Positions 32,384 to 44,640 of a DNA stretch of 64,000 bases are shown here, in pieces. Position 1 is the first letter of the stretch. Each line of letters begins with the position of its first letter. Source of the stretch: Dastarcus helophoroides (lineage: Eukaryota; Arthropoda; Insecta; Coleoptera; Bothrideridae); the NCBI GenBank assembly GCA_028583605.1, contig CM053329.1, positions 13,666,001 through 13,730,000 on the forward strand, in the 5' to 3' direction. The position numbers were made by a program, and so were the translations under genes. The notes under the pieces are model-generated. The model saw only the letters and a list, made by a program, of their open reading frames with translations. It was not told where the DNA came from and did no database searches.

Positions 32384-33676
32384 GAAAGTACTTGCAGAAA
32401 AGAGACAACGTCTGTGCGCCAGTGTTTCGAGAGATTCGATCAAATTCTCATCAATTGCTCTTTGAATTGAATCCAAAAGAACTTTGAGGTTGAACTCCAA
32501 ACATGAGAACAGTATTCTACTGTTGGGCTAACTTCAGCTTTGCAGAGAGTGAGCAGCAGATAAGTTACCAACCATCCGCCTGTGCTACAAAGTTTCGAGG
32601 GAATCGGTCACACTCTTTTCATCGAACGAATCGCTTTTTCTTGAATTGAATCCAAAAAGGCCAAAGTGTGCTTTGGAGCTGAACTCCAAACATGAGAACA
32701 GTATTCTAATGTTAGGCTAATTTTAGCTTTGTAGAGAGTGAGCAGCAGATAAGTTACTAACCATCCTCCTGTGCTCCAATGTCTCTAAAGATCATGCTCT
32801 GTTCATGAAACAAATCTTTTTTCCTTGAATTGAACCCAGAAGAGCCAAAGTGTGCTTTGGGGCTGAACTCCAAACATGAGAACAGTATTCTAGTGTTGGG
32901 CTAACTTTAGCTTTATAAAGAACGAGTAGCAGATAAGTTACCAACAATCCTCCTGTGCTCCAATGTCTCTAAGGATCATGCTCTCTTCATCAAACAAATC
33001 GTTTATCCTTGAATTGAACCCAAAAGAGCCAAAGTGTGCTTTGGGGCTGAACTCCAAACATGAGAACAGTATTCTATTGTTGGGCTAACTTTAGTTTTGT
33101 AGAGAGTGAGTAACATATAAGTTACCAACAACCTTCCTGTGCTCCAATGTCTCTAAGGATCATGCTCTCTTCATCAAACAAATCGTTTTTCCTTGAATTA
33201 AACCCAAAAGAGCCAAAGTGTGCTTTGGGGCTGAACTCCAAACATGAGAACAGTATTCTATTGTTGGGCAACTTTAGCTTTATAGAGAGTGAGTAGCAGA
33301 TAAGTTACCAACAATCCTCCTGTGCTCCAATGTCTCTAAGGATCATGCTCTCTTCATCAAACAAATCGTTTATCCTTGAATTGAACCCAAAAGAGCCAAA
33401 GTGTGCTTTGGGGCTGAACTTAAAACATAAGAACAGTATTCTAGTGTTGGGCTGACTCTAGCTTTATAGAGAATGAGTAGCAGATAAGTTACCAACAATC
33501 CTCCTGTGCTCCAATGTCTCTAAGGATCATGCTCTCTTCATCAAACAAATCGTTTATCCTTGAATTGAACCCAAAAGAGCCAAAGTGTGCTTTGGGGCTA
33601 AACTCCAAACATGAGAACAGTGTTCCAGAGTTAACATAACTTGAGCTTTGTAGAGGGTCAGCAGCTGATGAGACGT
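32384..33676 (-). repeat. 184-bp tandem array derived from LINE coding sequence, seven units
   Basis: The string GAACTCCAAACATGAGAACA recurs with anchors at 32492, 32681, 32865, 33049, 33233, 33416 and 33600, a spacing of 183-189 bp. The unit corresponds to LINE positions of roughly 5028-5211, encoding part of the post-RT region around CSHVWSSAPK. As 184 is not a multiple of three, the expansion destroyed the frame and occurred in an already dead copy. The middle units are most alike. Confidence 0.88.
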
Positions 33677-34007
33677 GAAGTACTGTTTAACTCGAGTTTT
33701 TGAGAGGCGGATTTTGCAGTGCCGTTCACATGATCATTCTATGTAAAGCTAGGAGTTTACATTTACTCCTAGAATAGATGAATTAGATTAGATTAGAGAG
33801 ATTTTTACCATCCATAAAAATGTTGGTTGCATTATCCCTTGATGCAACTGCTTGAGTTTTTGAGGCATCCAAGTCAAGCAGATTTTTCATTTTCCATCCA
33901 AAACGACCTCGAGACCACGTTCTATATCTGCGGTTTCATTAAGGTTAGTTACTCGTAGACTAATCAAGGATTTTGCCTCTAGACAGCCCCGAACAAATTT
34001 CAAGATG

Positions 34008-34353
34008 GTTTAGATCAGGAGTTGGACACTTTTTACCGCCACCAAGAAACTTTTGTCATGTCACAGGGACCTGTCATCAAGATACTTACTAGTAATTTTA
34101 CTATTTACATTTTACTAGATTTTACATTAACTGCAACTGTCACTATCATTGTTGGCAGCCTTTTTGTCTTTTATTGTTGTTTATTTACTTGCCATATTAT
34201 GACATAATAACAAATAACACTATATTTTTTGAAAAATTCAGGTCAGCCACACCCTATTATATAAACTAAAAATTACTACAATTTAGAAATATTTCGTCAT
34301 TTAGAGGTTTGCAAGCCTTTCCTTTGACAGAGTGTCCGACGCCTGGTCTAGAT
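34008..34353. mobile_element. Small non-autonomous hAT element, 330 bp
   Basis: GTTTAGAT (34008-34015) and GTCTAGAT (34346-34353) form an 8-bp target duplication with one change. The inverted termini are CAGGAGTTGGACACT and CAGGCGTCGGACACT. There is no coding content; the frame 34022-34207 is chance. It lies within LINE-derived sequence. Confidence 0.78.
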
Positions 34354-34741
34354 ATAGAGTATTACCTATTTCCGCTTTTGACCATAAGATGACCAGGTTT
34401 TGGTCCTTTGGAACTTGCTGGAGCAATCAGTATCACTCTAAGGCTGGAAAGTTTGGAGACCCTTGGTTTAGACTAGAGGCTTTGTCACGCCTTCACATCT
34501 ATAGTCTATAATCATCTAAAATCAGCTAAAATCATCTATAATCAGCTAAACTGTAGTTTGCGAGATACCACAGGCAATTAAGACGACGATTTTTTAATTG
34601 CTGCTTGTCCCCAAAGAGTTGTAGAACAATGGATTTGTTGTCCATTTGTCTATAGGACTTCCGCGATTTTGTCTACGAGTGTCAACTAGCCATTAGCCTA
34701 TTTGAAGTAGCAACAATAGTGGTTTGTCACAAAAAAGGATA

Positions 34742-35425
34742 GCCAATAACGAAGATGGTCTGCAAAGACAACTTCATTCATTTAAAGTGAAGGATAAAGA
34801 ATATAATATGCAGATTTCAGCGGAAAAAACCAAGTGCATGGTAACTAGCAAAGAATCACATAGATGTAAACTGGAATTGGAAGGTAAAAGCATAGTGATG
34901 ACTGGGACTACCTGGGAGTTGAAATCACCAGCGAGATAAATCTAAAAGCAGAAGTAACAAAGCAAACGATCAAAGCGATAGAAATATGGAGAAACAAATT
35001 CATGAACACAGAAAGCAAAATGAAAGTATATAAAACAACAGTGAGACCAATATCAGCAGAAACAAGGGTAGACATAAAGGGGACAAAACAGAAAATAAAC
35101 AGTGTGGAAATGGAAAGAAGATCAATGAAAGGCATAACATTAAGAGATAGACAAACAAATAGTAACATATGAGAGGAATGTAACATACAAGACGTCAACA
35201 AATGGGTGAAAACGAGAAAGAAAAAGTGGAACGAACATGGAAATAGGATGAGATCAGATCAACTGGCAAATATCTCTAAAAACAATAAACCATACAGCGA
35301 AAGATCAGTGAGAAGACCAAAAAAGCGAAGGCAGGAACAACATAGAGTCAACAACAACAGAAACTGAATGAGGCAGACGAAGATAAATCCTAGTCATACG
35401 AAGAAGAAGAAGAAGACAAAAAAGG
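34742..35425 (+). pseudogene. RTE-like LINE, 3' end of ORF2, decayed
   Basis: The + strand reads NEDGLQRQLHSF, NMQISAEKTKCMVTSKE and KLELEGKSI, the region just after the YADD box of RTE-type reverse transcriptases. After a frame change come ESKMKVYKTTVRP and TLRDRQTNSNI, then the basic tail. It ends in (GAA)n near 35395-35415. The catalytic residues are absent, and stops and frame changes interrupt it. Confidence 0.7.
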
Positions 35426-35799
35426 ATGATATTAGACTAAAGTACCTGTTCCAAGTAAGGCCACGTTAAAGTTTGATGTCTCGTAAATTTGATATAGTTT
35501 AACAAAACTTTTTCAGATTTTAATGGAAGCACCTTTAGGTTGTTTTCTTCGAGCCAGTAGATAAACACCCCTATGGAGTCAACCCTTATAGATTAAAAAA
35601 AAATTTAAGTAATACTTTGGCCTTATTAGGAACCCCCTATGACTATATCTGCCAAACCGTTGATGATAGACATCTCAAAATTTATATGATGATACTCCAT
35701 TATGTTGTTTATAAATGTACAGAACGTCTTGCCTGTGCTTTTTGACAGAAAAAATTTCCAAGTACTGGAGTTTAAACCCAACAACGTTACTCTTTTATA
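35426..35799. other. Sequence upstream of a mariner remnant, not resolved
   Basis: May contain the 5' region of the mariner-like element that follows, but no clear inverted terminus was found. Confidence 0.3.
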
Positions 35800-36330
35800 T
35801 TTGGTAGAAAATCATAAGAGACGATAGTTAGAGGGCTTCAACATTTGAACGCAATTAAATTTCTTGTGCATCGAACCACAAAAAGATACAAAAATACTGG
35901 CATCATTGCAAAACGTTATGGTGGTGGTCGAAAAAGGACAGCAACATCTGCAGAAATGTTCCAAAAATTTATAGCAATGTATGCAGTGTGCCAAAAAGTT
36001 ATGGCAGAAAATTGGCTTCTGATCTGAAATTTTCTCTCAATTATCTGAAAATATCAACGCGAATCGGGCAAATAATTTTGCAAAATGATGACTAAAGCGC
36101 CCTTGACATCCAAAAAATTATCCAATCCTACACTGAAGCAAAAAAAATTATAGCGAAGCGAGCCTCTCTTACTTTCGTAATAAATCCAGCTTAGACCGTG
36201 GAACAATTGAACAAATGGAAGTCTATTTTTAATCCTTAGAATAATTCTATTAATTTTAATGTTTAATGGAAGAGTAATGAAACTGGCTTTCGTTATGGTG
36301 GCAAAGAAGGATCTTGCTTTCAATTAAAAA
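35800..36330 (+). pseudogene. Mariner/Tc1-type transposase, N-terminal half, decayed
   Basis: HRTTKRYKNTGIIAKRYGGG then RKRTATSAEMFQKF matches the second helix-turn-helix and linker of a mariner-type transposase. Further on IQKIIQSYTEAKK and TVEQLNKW fit the region leading to the first catalytic aspartate, but several stops interrupt it. It differs from the mariner at 7.5-8.1 kb, which has lost this half, so the two are not parts of one copy. Confidence 0.65.
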
Positions 36331-37360
36331 CGACATTAATAGTCCCATGAGACGCCTCATGAAAAGTCATCACTGAAACCATTCTACGAGTGTAATCCTC
36401 ATACACCAATCAGAGTTCATTTAAAGTAATATTCTGAGGCTAATAGAACTTAATTGCTTATGATGTAATAATAGTTTTGTAGCAAATATGCGACGTCAGT
36501 TATGGTTGAAGTGCACTATTGGTCAAGTTATTCTTGGAATTCAGCAGGTAAAGACCTCGAAGGCGAGCCAACTTGAAGAATGGCCTTTAAAGATTACGAT
36601 CGCGCTGAAAGATAATCTACAACAATTGACCATTTCAAACCGCATCTGCCCAAGCGGATTTTTCAAATCTCACATTATAAATATAGAGATACAAAGGTAA
36701 TAGAACATTCAATGCAGACAACGCTGGTGCTGACTTTATATGGAGAATGTAACTTAAACCACTCTAATAATTAAGTCGACGGACTTGAGGGGATTTATAA
36801 AGCCTAGTGAACAATTGGCAGTCTTCTCAATGCAAGAAAAAGGGTTTAAAGTTAATAAGGATGAAGAGCATCGAGTTCAAGATGCAGCCACCCTTCATTT
36901 AAACTAATCGTTACTCATATATAAATGCGAAAGTGTGTTTGACTGTTTGTCCGCTTCAGTGTTGCCAAATTTCGCGCCCTTTCTCAATGTTTTACTCTCG
37001 CGCATATGACACGACTCATTTTCTATGAAAATAAATGCAAAACTTCGCAATGACAACACGACGACTGCGTCATCTAACGATGAGGGTCCAAAATTAATGT
37101 AACTTTGCAAGTAGGAGTCTTGTAGAGTAATGCGATAGAGCGCAACTCCCTCTTTTCTCGGCTTCTCTGCGGTGATAGTTGCCGTATCTCTCGTATTTTA
37201 CGGATTCTTCCATATTTTGGTAAAAGCGTATTTGGAAGGAAATCTCGCGTATTTTCAAGAGTGCAACGGTAACACCAATTTCATAAATAAGAAAGCATAT
37301 TTTGTAAACATCTCGAGAAAGATAATAATTTCTCATACATCCCAAGCAACACCTAGCCTT
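36331..37360. other. Unresolved sequence, no gene recognised
   Basis: Short frames (36488-36700, 36904-37110 on minus, 37172-37450) have no recognised domain except the end of the last, which enters the Penelope remnant. ATAAATGCGAAAGTGTGTTT near 36921 resembles the start of known dispersed insect repeats, but no boundary could be set. Confidence 0.3.
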
Positions 37361-37740
37361 AGAGCATATAATTCGTTAAGTAACATGATTTTTAATTTAA
37401 CGCAAAAGAAAAAACTCCACGACTTGGTATATATGGTATTTATAAATTGAATGTCTCTGAGTGTAATACTGTTTACATAAGTCAAACATGACGTAATTTT
37501 CACATTAGTTACAGCGAACATCTTGCTGCCTTCAGAAATAAACAGAAAGATTGCAAACCATCTATTAGAAACGCAACATAAACTTACATGCGCGAACACA
37601 GTAGAAGTATTACATGTTTGTAATAACACTAAAAAACTTGGAAGCCATAGAAATTCACAAATATTTACAATGTAGTCAATTTACACTTATGAACGCGCAG
37701 CTTGATCTTCTAAACACACCTCTAATTGGAGCTTTGGACG
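37361..37740 (+). pseudogene. Penelope-like element, GIY-YIG endonuclease remnant
   Basis: In one frame GIYKLNVSECNTVYISQT gives the GIY and YIG motifs (YIS here), followed after a stop by EHLAAFRNKQKD. A neighbouring frame continues HLLETQHKLTCANTVEVLHV. This is the order of the C-terminal endonuclease of Penelope-like retroelements, just downstream of a short linker (YNSLSNMIFNLTQKKKL). Stops and at least one frameshift make it dead, and the reverse transcriptase is absent. Its importance is as evidence that this class was active in the genome. Confidence 0.75.
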
Positions 37741-37838
37741 AGAATTAGACGGATTATTGGTAGGAGTTTGTGATCCATGGAGCTTGTTAGCATAACAACG
37801 GCTAAACAAATTGCTGGTATGACCGCCGATGATGCAGT

Positions 37839-37941
37839 AATGCGAACCCAGGTCGGGTGTTAGCAAATATTTATCGAAACATTGTGGAAATTTTAATAAC
37901 TGTTGCTTTTTAAACGTTAATAAATTTTAATAGTTATGAAT
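37839..37941 (+). repeat. Dispersed repeat matching the flank of the 8-bp microsatellite
   Basis: TTTATCGAAACATTGTGGAA and TTAATAGTTATGAAT match 12682-12772. Here the segment is not followed by a microsatellite. It contains an additional AGCAAATA relative to the other copy. Confidence 0.6.
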
Positions 37942-38044
37942 ATTACAGAATTCCAGGAAGTAAGGGTTGGAAATGTCAACAATAAAAAATGGTACTAATA
38001 TACTAATAAACAAATGACGCAACTGAACATTTCAGGGAAATATA

Positions 38045-38775
38045 TCCAAATAAAGACGGACATCCCTTAAGGCTCTGAGGAATGTGGAAACAAACTCAGT
38101 GCTGGTATGGAACTGCCACCTAGCTTTAGAACGTCTATCACAAGAGAATGCAATTGATCTAATATGGATCAAAGGACATTCTGGAAAAGAGGGAAACGAA
38201 CGCGCTGACGAACTGGTGAGGAAGGGACAATTCGCTGGACCAGAACCAACCCTTCCCCTAGCGAGATCAACCGTAAGATCCCTACTTAACAAAGAAATTT
38301 ATCGTAAACACAAAGCAATTTGGGCATCAATAACAACATGCAGACAAACTCACGCATTAGAATGTCAGGCAGGGAAAGGGCAAAACTATGCCTACAACTC
38401 TCAAGGAATAATCTCAGGAAACTTGTAGGGATTTGGACAGGTTAAACAAACACCTCAACAAAATGGCAATTATAAAGGACCCGAGTTGCAGAGGGTGTTT
38501 AGAAGAAGATGAGAGGGTCGACAAGGTGATGTGTCAGTGCTCGGCACTAGCATCAATCAGAGGATCCACGCTGGAGGACTTCTGGCCTAGTGTGGCCTAG
38601 TGTGGCCAGTTTGAGAGAGGCGCATCCAAGGGACGTTCTTCAGTTTCTCAATAAGGTTGGGTGGCTGAATGAATGACCAAGGACACCTCAATCACGGGGA
38701 TAGCACAATGGGCCCGGAAAGGGTGGCCTAAATGCTGGCCTAAACTTTAGGCAACCCACAACGAATCCAGAATCA
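38045..38775 (+). pseudogene. RNase H-bearing LINE, 3' part, copy 1
   Basis: The frame from 38084 has IDLIWIKGHSGKEGNERADE, the C-terminal part of an RNase H domain (GHSG...NERAD). After frame changes come a cysteine/histidine segment (CRGCLEED) and the C-terminal WLNE. Compared with copy 2 it has lost about 10 bp near 38440 and gained a TAGTGTGGCC duplication near 38590. RNase H after RT marks I-group-related LINEs. The 3' end has an AATCCAG-type repeat. Confidence 0.75.
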
Positions 38776-39463
38776 AGATATTAATTAGTAAAAAAATCTA
38801 CAGAAAAACAACTATCCAAAGTGACGAACAATCCTACATGGATTGCTAGTTTTTTATGTTGATGTAAATTGGCCATTAACTGGCATGAACAGGAAATAAT
38901 TATTACTAATTGCCGGTGTGAAAAGGGTGAACATTCGATTGTCTTCTACGCGATTAATAGAAACTAAGAAATAATTTGAAAGTATTAAATATTGTTGAGT
39001 TGTTTCATCATTCATTCTATTAAGATAGTAAGTTTATTTCGAGTTAATTGGGTATTGGGGATTTTCACACTACGATTAGACTATCGATGGAAATAAATCT
39101 TAAGTATTATTACGAATTATGTTTCAGAGAGCACGCCTGCGAAGCTAATTAATTTGTACACAAGTATGATTTCGTAAAAGCGGTTATCTTGTTCGTTGAT
39201 CAATACAACACGCACATTTACGATGTGGTACTTGAAATATTACTAAGACTTTATTAAAACTCTCGTTGGAGAAATTTGGGATTTAACGAATTTCCCTGCG
39301 TCTGCGCCAAACCAAAGAAAAAGTTCTGGTTTCCATTTGTATCGTATGAAGACTGGTATTATGAACACACCCAAGGAGTATATAGTGCGCCCTAAATCGC
39401 GAACATCCGGCGTCCCGTGCAAGGTTGAATCGGGACCTGTAAACGAGACACTGGCACCATAGG
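38776..39463. other. AT-rich sequence, nothing recognised
   Basis: No domain or repeat found. The minus frame 39243-39554 runs into the MITE end and is not called. Confidence 0.3.
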
Positions 39464-39903
39464 AATAGGAGTAGTGTACCAAAGGGGATTCTGGCTCACA
39501 AAATGGCGGGAAATTCAAAAAAGTGGTGGGAATAGATAGATGAAGTAAACCCAACTGCTAGACAACTAAAAACAATTCCTAGACAAGTACTGGTCAAGCA
39601 GTTGGTTGCAGTTGTCCAGCAGTTGGTCTTACTTGTCAAACAGTTGTACAAATACTTGTCTAACAGTTGGTTTGAGTTGCCTATCAGTTGGTTTTACTGT
39701 TTAGTAATTGGACAAGTACTTGTCTAGGAGTTGGTTTTAGTTGTCGAGCAGTTGGTTTTACTTTTATAGCAGTTGGACAAATACTTGTCTAGGAGTTGTT
39801 TTTAGTTGTTTAGCAGTTGGTTTTACTTGGTCTATCCCCACCACTTTGTTGAATTTCCCGCCATTTTGTGAGCCAGAATCCCCCTTGGTACACTACTAAT
39901 AGG
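39464..39903. mobile_element. Hairpin MITE, 428 bp, with internal 64-bp tandem repeats
   Basis: AATAGG flanks both sides (39464-39469 and 39898-39903), a 6-bp target duplication. The termini are inverted for at least 65 bp, starting AGTAGTGTACCAAAGGGGAT, and the complementarity continues through CAACTGCTAGACAACTAAAA to about 39590, so the whole element can fold. The centre is about four copies of a 64-65 bp unit with TACTTGTCTAGGAGTTGGTT (anchors near 39589, 39653, 39717, 39782). It encodes nothing. The superfamily is not clear from the 6-bp duplication. Confidence 0.78.
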
Positions 39904-40084
39904 GTAACATGGCGCACTCGCAATAGCGGGTTCAATCTGGATAGTGTCCCAGGCAAATATTGCCTAGCGTCCCTCGCGATATGCTTTGGTGGGCAAAAAA
40001 GATGAGCCATAATTTTGGTGCCAAAAAAAATTTGGCCGCTAAGAAAAATGTAATTGGCTCCCAGGCACCCCTAGGCATCTGTTT

Positions 40085-43000
40085 GGTTTGTCTTATGGAA
40101 TATCTACCGCTGAGGTGAACTTTTTGACCACCAAGAACTAGTACGAATTTTAGAATCGGGTCTGAATGAACAGATAATGATGACAGGATGTTGTTTTGTT
40201 TAAACGAAGTTTCTAATCAGCTTTTAGAGTCACTGGAACATGTAATCAAATGGTAGAAACTTCCACTTTATAAAGATAAAATTATATTGGACAAAGAAAC
40301 TACTACTGATGAACTTCAGCTTATTGCCAAAATTTTGACCACCAACAACACCTCAGTTTAAACAAGGATCTATTTTGACCTAACACAAAATATGAAAGCG
40401 GTTTTCTTCAAACCAAGGTTCTGGTCAACTCATAGATCCTACGATGGTGTACAACCTGTAAATTGTGTATATTATGAAGATAAAATTATAAGGGAAAAAG
40501 AACATGTTACTGATGAACTATCGTTTTCCATTGAAATTTTGACCACCAAAGGATTATTAAGATGGATGTAGGGATTTTATTCCAATATGTAAGATGACGC
40601 CGGTATGCCACATGAGATGATGGTGGCCATATGTTCTTTAATTTCAGATGAAGCTTCTGATCAGTTTCTAGTGTCTCTAGCATAACCAATCGATAAGGTA
40701 CAGCTTAAAAAATGTACCACATGAAGACAATATTAAGGTGGAAAAAGAATATATTACTGATGAACTTTCGTTTCTGATTGAAATATTGACCAACTAAAGG
40801 ATTATTAAGATGGATGTAGGGATTTTATTCCAATACGTAAGATTATGACAACGGTATGCCACATGAAATGATGGTGGCCACATGTTTTCTGGTTTCAGAT
40901 GAAGCTTCTGCTGAGTTTCTAGTGTCTTTAGCAGAACCAACCGATAAGGTACAGCTTAGAAAAATGTACCATTTGAAGACAATATTATGGTGGAAAAAGA
41001 AAGTATTACTGATGAACTTTCGTTTCTCATTGAAATTTTGACCACCAAACAATTATTAAGCAGGATGTAGGGATTTTATTCCAATACGTAAGATTGTATG
41101 CTACGTACGTATGCTACGGTATGCTACATGAGATAATGGCGGGGATGTGTTGTTTGGTTTCTGATGAAGCTTCTAATTAGTTCTAGTGTCTGTAGCATAA
41201 TCAATCGATAAGGCACAGCTGAGAAATATGTACCATTTGAAGACAATATTATGGTGGAAAAAGAAAATATTACTGATGAGCTTTCGTTTTTCATTGCAAC
41301 GTTGGCCACCAAAAGATTATTAAGATAGATTATTGCGTCCGAATATGTAAGATTAGACTGTCTAGTTTCAAATGAAGCTTCTGATTAGTTTCTAGGGTTT
41401 CCAGCATAACTATTCGATAAGGTACAGCTTGGAAGAATGTACCACATGAAGACAAAATTGTAGTGGAAAAAGAAACTATTACTGATGAACTTTCGTTTTT
41501 TGTTAAAATTTTAACCACCAAATGATAATTAAGATGGATTGATTATGCAGGCGATATGGTATTTTGTTTCAAATGAAGCCTATGATTAATTTCAAGGGTT
41601 ATTAGCACAACCATTTGATAAATTACAGCTTAGAAAAATGTTCCATATGAAGGCAAAATTATAATGGAAAAAGAAAATGTTACTGATAAATTTTCCTTCA
41701 TTGACATTTTGACCACCAAATGATTATTAATATGGATTTGATTGTACGAGCTTAGAATAATGTTTCATATGAAGGCAAAATTATAGGGAAAAAAGAAAAT
41801 GTTACTGATGAATTTTCCTTTTTTATTGAAATCTTGACCAAATGATTATTAAGATGGATTTGATTGTACGAGGTTTCATATGAAGGCAAAATTGTAGTGG
41901 AAAATAAAAATATTATTGATGAACTTCCCTTTTTTGCTGAAATTTTGACCACCAAATGATTACTAAGATGGATTTACTGAACGAGACTTAAAACATGTTC
42001 CATACGAAGGCAAAATTATAGTGGAAGAAGAAACTGTTACTGATGACTTTTCCTTTTTCATTCACATTTTCACCACCAAATTATTATTAAGGTGAATTGG
42101 CTGTACAACCTTAGAGCAAAGTTCCATATGAAGACAAAATTATGATGGAAAAAGAAAATATTACTGATGAACTTTCGTTTTTCATCGAAATTTTCACCAC
42201 CAAAGGATTATTAAGATGGATTGATTGAACGAGGCTTAAAACATGTTCCATATGAAGGCAAAATTATAGTGGAAAAAGAAAATACTGCAGATGAACTTTC
42301 GTTTTTCATTGAAATTTTGAACACCAAATGATTATTAAGATGGATTGATTATAGAAGCTTAGAACCATAGTCCATATGAAGGCAAAATTATTGTGGAAAA
42401 AGAAAATGTTACTGATGAACTTTCGTTTTTCAACGAAATTTTGAACACCAAATGATTATTAAGATGGATTGACTGTAGAAACCTAGAACTATAGTCCATA
42501 TGAAGGCAAAATTATTGTGGAAAAAGAAAATATTACTGATGAACTTTCCTTTTCCATTGAAATGTTGACCACCAAATGATTATTAAGATGGATTGACGAA
42601 ACAAGCTTAGAGCAAAGTTCTATAGGAAGACAAAATTATGATAGAAAAAGAAAATATTGCTGATGAACTTTCGTTTTTCATCGAAATTTTGACCACCAAA
42701 TGATTATTAAGATGGATAGATTGAACGAGGCTTAAAACATGTTCCATATCAAGGCAAAATATTGTGGAAAAAGAAAATCTTGTAGATGAACTTTCGTTTT
42801 TCATTGAAATTTTGAACACTAAATGATTATTAAGATGGATTGATTGTAGAAGCTTAGAACCATAGTCCATATGAAGGCAAAATTATTGTGGAAAAAGAAA
42901 ATATTACTGACGAACTTTTGTTTTCCATCGAAATTTTAAACACCAAATGATTATTAAGATGGATTGAATGAACAAACTTAGAGCAAAGTTCCACATGAAG

Positions 43001-44640
43001 ACCAGATTATAGTGGAAAAAGAAAATATTACTGATGAACTTTTGTTGTCCATCGAAATTTTGAACACCAAACGATTATCAAGATGAATTGACTGTACAAG
43101 CTTAGATCATAGTTCCATATGAAGACAAAATTATAGTGGATACAGAAAATATCATCGATGAACTTTTCTTTTCCATTGAAATGTTGACAACCAAATACTT
43201 ATTAAGATAGATTGATTGAAGGAGGCTTAGAACATGCTCCATATGAAGGCAAAATTATAGTAGAAGCAGTAAATATTGCTGATTAACTTTCCTTTTTCAT
43301 TAAAATGTTGACCACCAAATGTTTATTAAGATGGATTGATTGTACGAGCTTAGAATCATAGTCCATATAAAGGCAAAATTATAGTGGAAAAAAAATATAT
43401 TACTGATGAACTATCCTTTTTTTTGTTGAAATTTTGATCACCAAATGATTACTAAGATGGATTCATTGAACGAAACTTAGAACATATTCCATACGAAGGC
43501 AAAACTATAGTGGAAGAAGAAAGTTTAGAGAAAAGTTCGGTATGAAGACAAAATTATGATGGAAGAAGAAAATATTATTACTGAACTTTCGTTTTTCATC
43601 GAAATTTTGAACACCAAGATTATTAAGATGGATTGACTGAATAAGCTTAGAGCAAAGTTCCATAGGAAGACAAAATTGTAGTGGCAAACTTTTCTTTTCC
43701 ATTGAAATATTGACCACCAAATGATTATTAAGAAGAATTGATTGTACCAGAATACGTAGGATCATGAAGGCCATCTGCTGTCTACTTTAAAATGAAGCTT
43801 GCGATTGGTTTCTAGAGTCTTAAGCATTCGATAAAGTTTCTAAAGTCTCTGCATTCGATAAAAGTCAGCTTAGAAAAAATGTTGCCTATGAAGGGAAAGT
43901 TATAGTGGAAAAAGAAAATATTACTGATGAACTTTTCTTTTTCATTGAAATTTTGATCACCAAAAGTGTCGTATTTAGAATGATCGGTTGATTCCATGCA
44001 AAAAATTACCACGAAGATATCCTATTCAGTTTCAGGGGAAGCATCTCATCAATTCTTAGAATCTGTATCAGTTTATTCGATTAGGTACATCTTCCCAAGT
44101 ATGAAGATGTGGAAGGTGAAAAAATGAAATACTTTTGATGAATCTTATTTCCTCACGGAAATGTTATCTCCAGATGCATCGACTTACCTGAATACGCAAA
44201 ATCTTGACAACATAAGACGGATTTATTGACTCGACTATTATTGAAAAAAAGTTCAATATTTGCTATTTAGTGATGTCAAAAATGTCCATGTATTGACTCA
44301 ATTTTGGATACATTTGTTGATACCTCTCATGTTAAGATGGATCGAGTTATCCTAATACGAAATTATAATAACGATTTGCTGTTTAAATTCAAATGAATCT
44401 TTTGATCAGTTTCTATGATCTACAGTCGATGAGGCATAGCTTAGAAAAATGTACCACATGAAGACAAAATTGTGGTGGAAAAAGAACAAATTACTGATGA
44501 AGCTTAGTTTTCCATTGAAATTTTGACCACCAAACGATTATTAAGATTGATTGCACACGAATACGTAAGATTATGAAGGCGATCTACTTCAAAATGAAGC
44601 TTCTGATCAGTTTTTAGAGTTTCTGGCGTAATCATTCACA
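40085..44640. repeat. 4.5-kb degenerate tandem array with 250-bp and 124-bp units
   Basis: GATTATTAAGATGGATTG recurs about 24 times. From 40552 to 41315 the spacing is 248-264 bp; from 41722 to 43447 it is mostly 122-127 bp. The long unit contains an extra half with CAGATGAAGCTTCTGATCAG and CGATAAGGTACAGCTTAG that the short unit lacks. All units share GAAAAAGAAAATATTACTGA and the TCATTGAAATTTTGACCACC block. In one + frame the shared part reads as VEKENITDELSFFIEIL, but substitutions fall at all codon positions, so it does not look like constrained coding sequence. More diverged units lie at 43963-44640. Confidence 0.85.

Larger units (their letters stand above)
32327..34738 (-). pseudogene. 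Second copy of the jockey-like LINE, interrupted and expanded
   Basis: From right to left it follows the LINE at 4697-5600: a GGTTTGTC match near 34720 (as 5551), then 33620-33950 matching 5183-5500 and 32327-32480 matching 4950-5110. The 3' terminal part is missing. Frame breaks are everywhere, so there is no product. A hAT element (34016-34345) has inserted and a 184-bp piece has been amplified. The right edge joins an RTE fragment at about 34740. Confidence 0.7.

Noticed and set aside
39243..39554. 103-residue minus frame
   Set aside because: Its N-terminal third is the inverted terminal repeat of a MITE and the remainder has no motif.
40085..44640. A decayed tandem gene or exon cluster
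   Set aside because: The shared frame is short, upstream phases contain stops, and substitutions hit all codon positions equally by eye.
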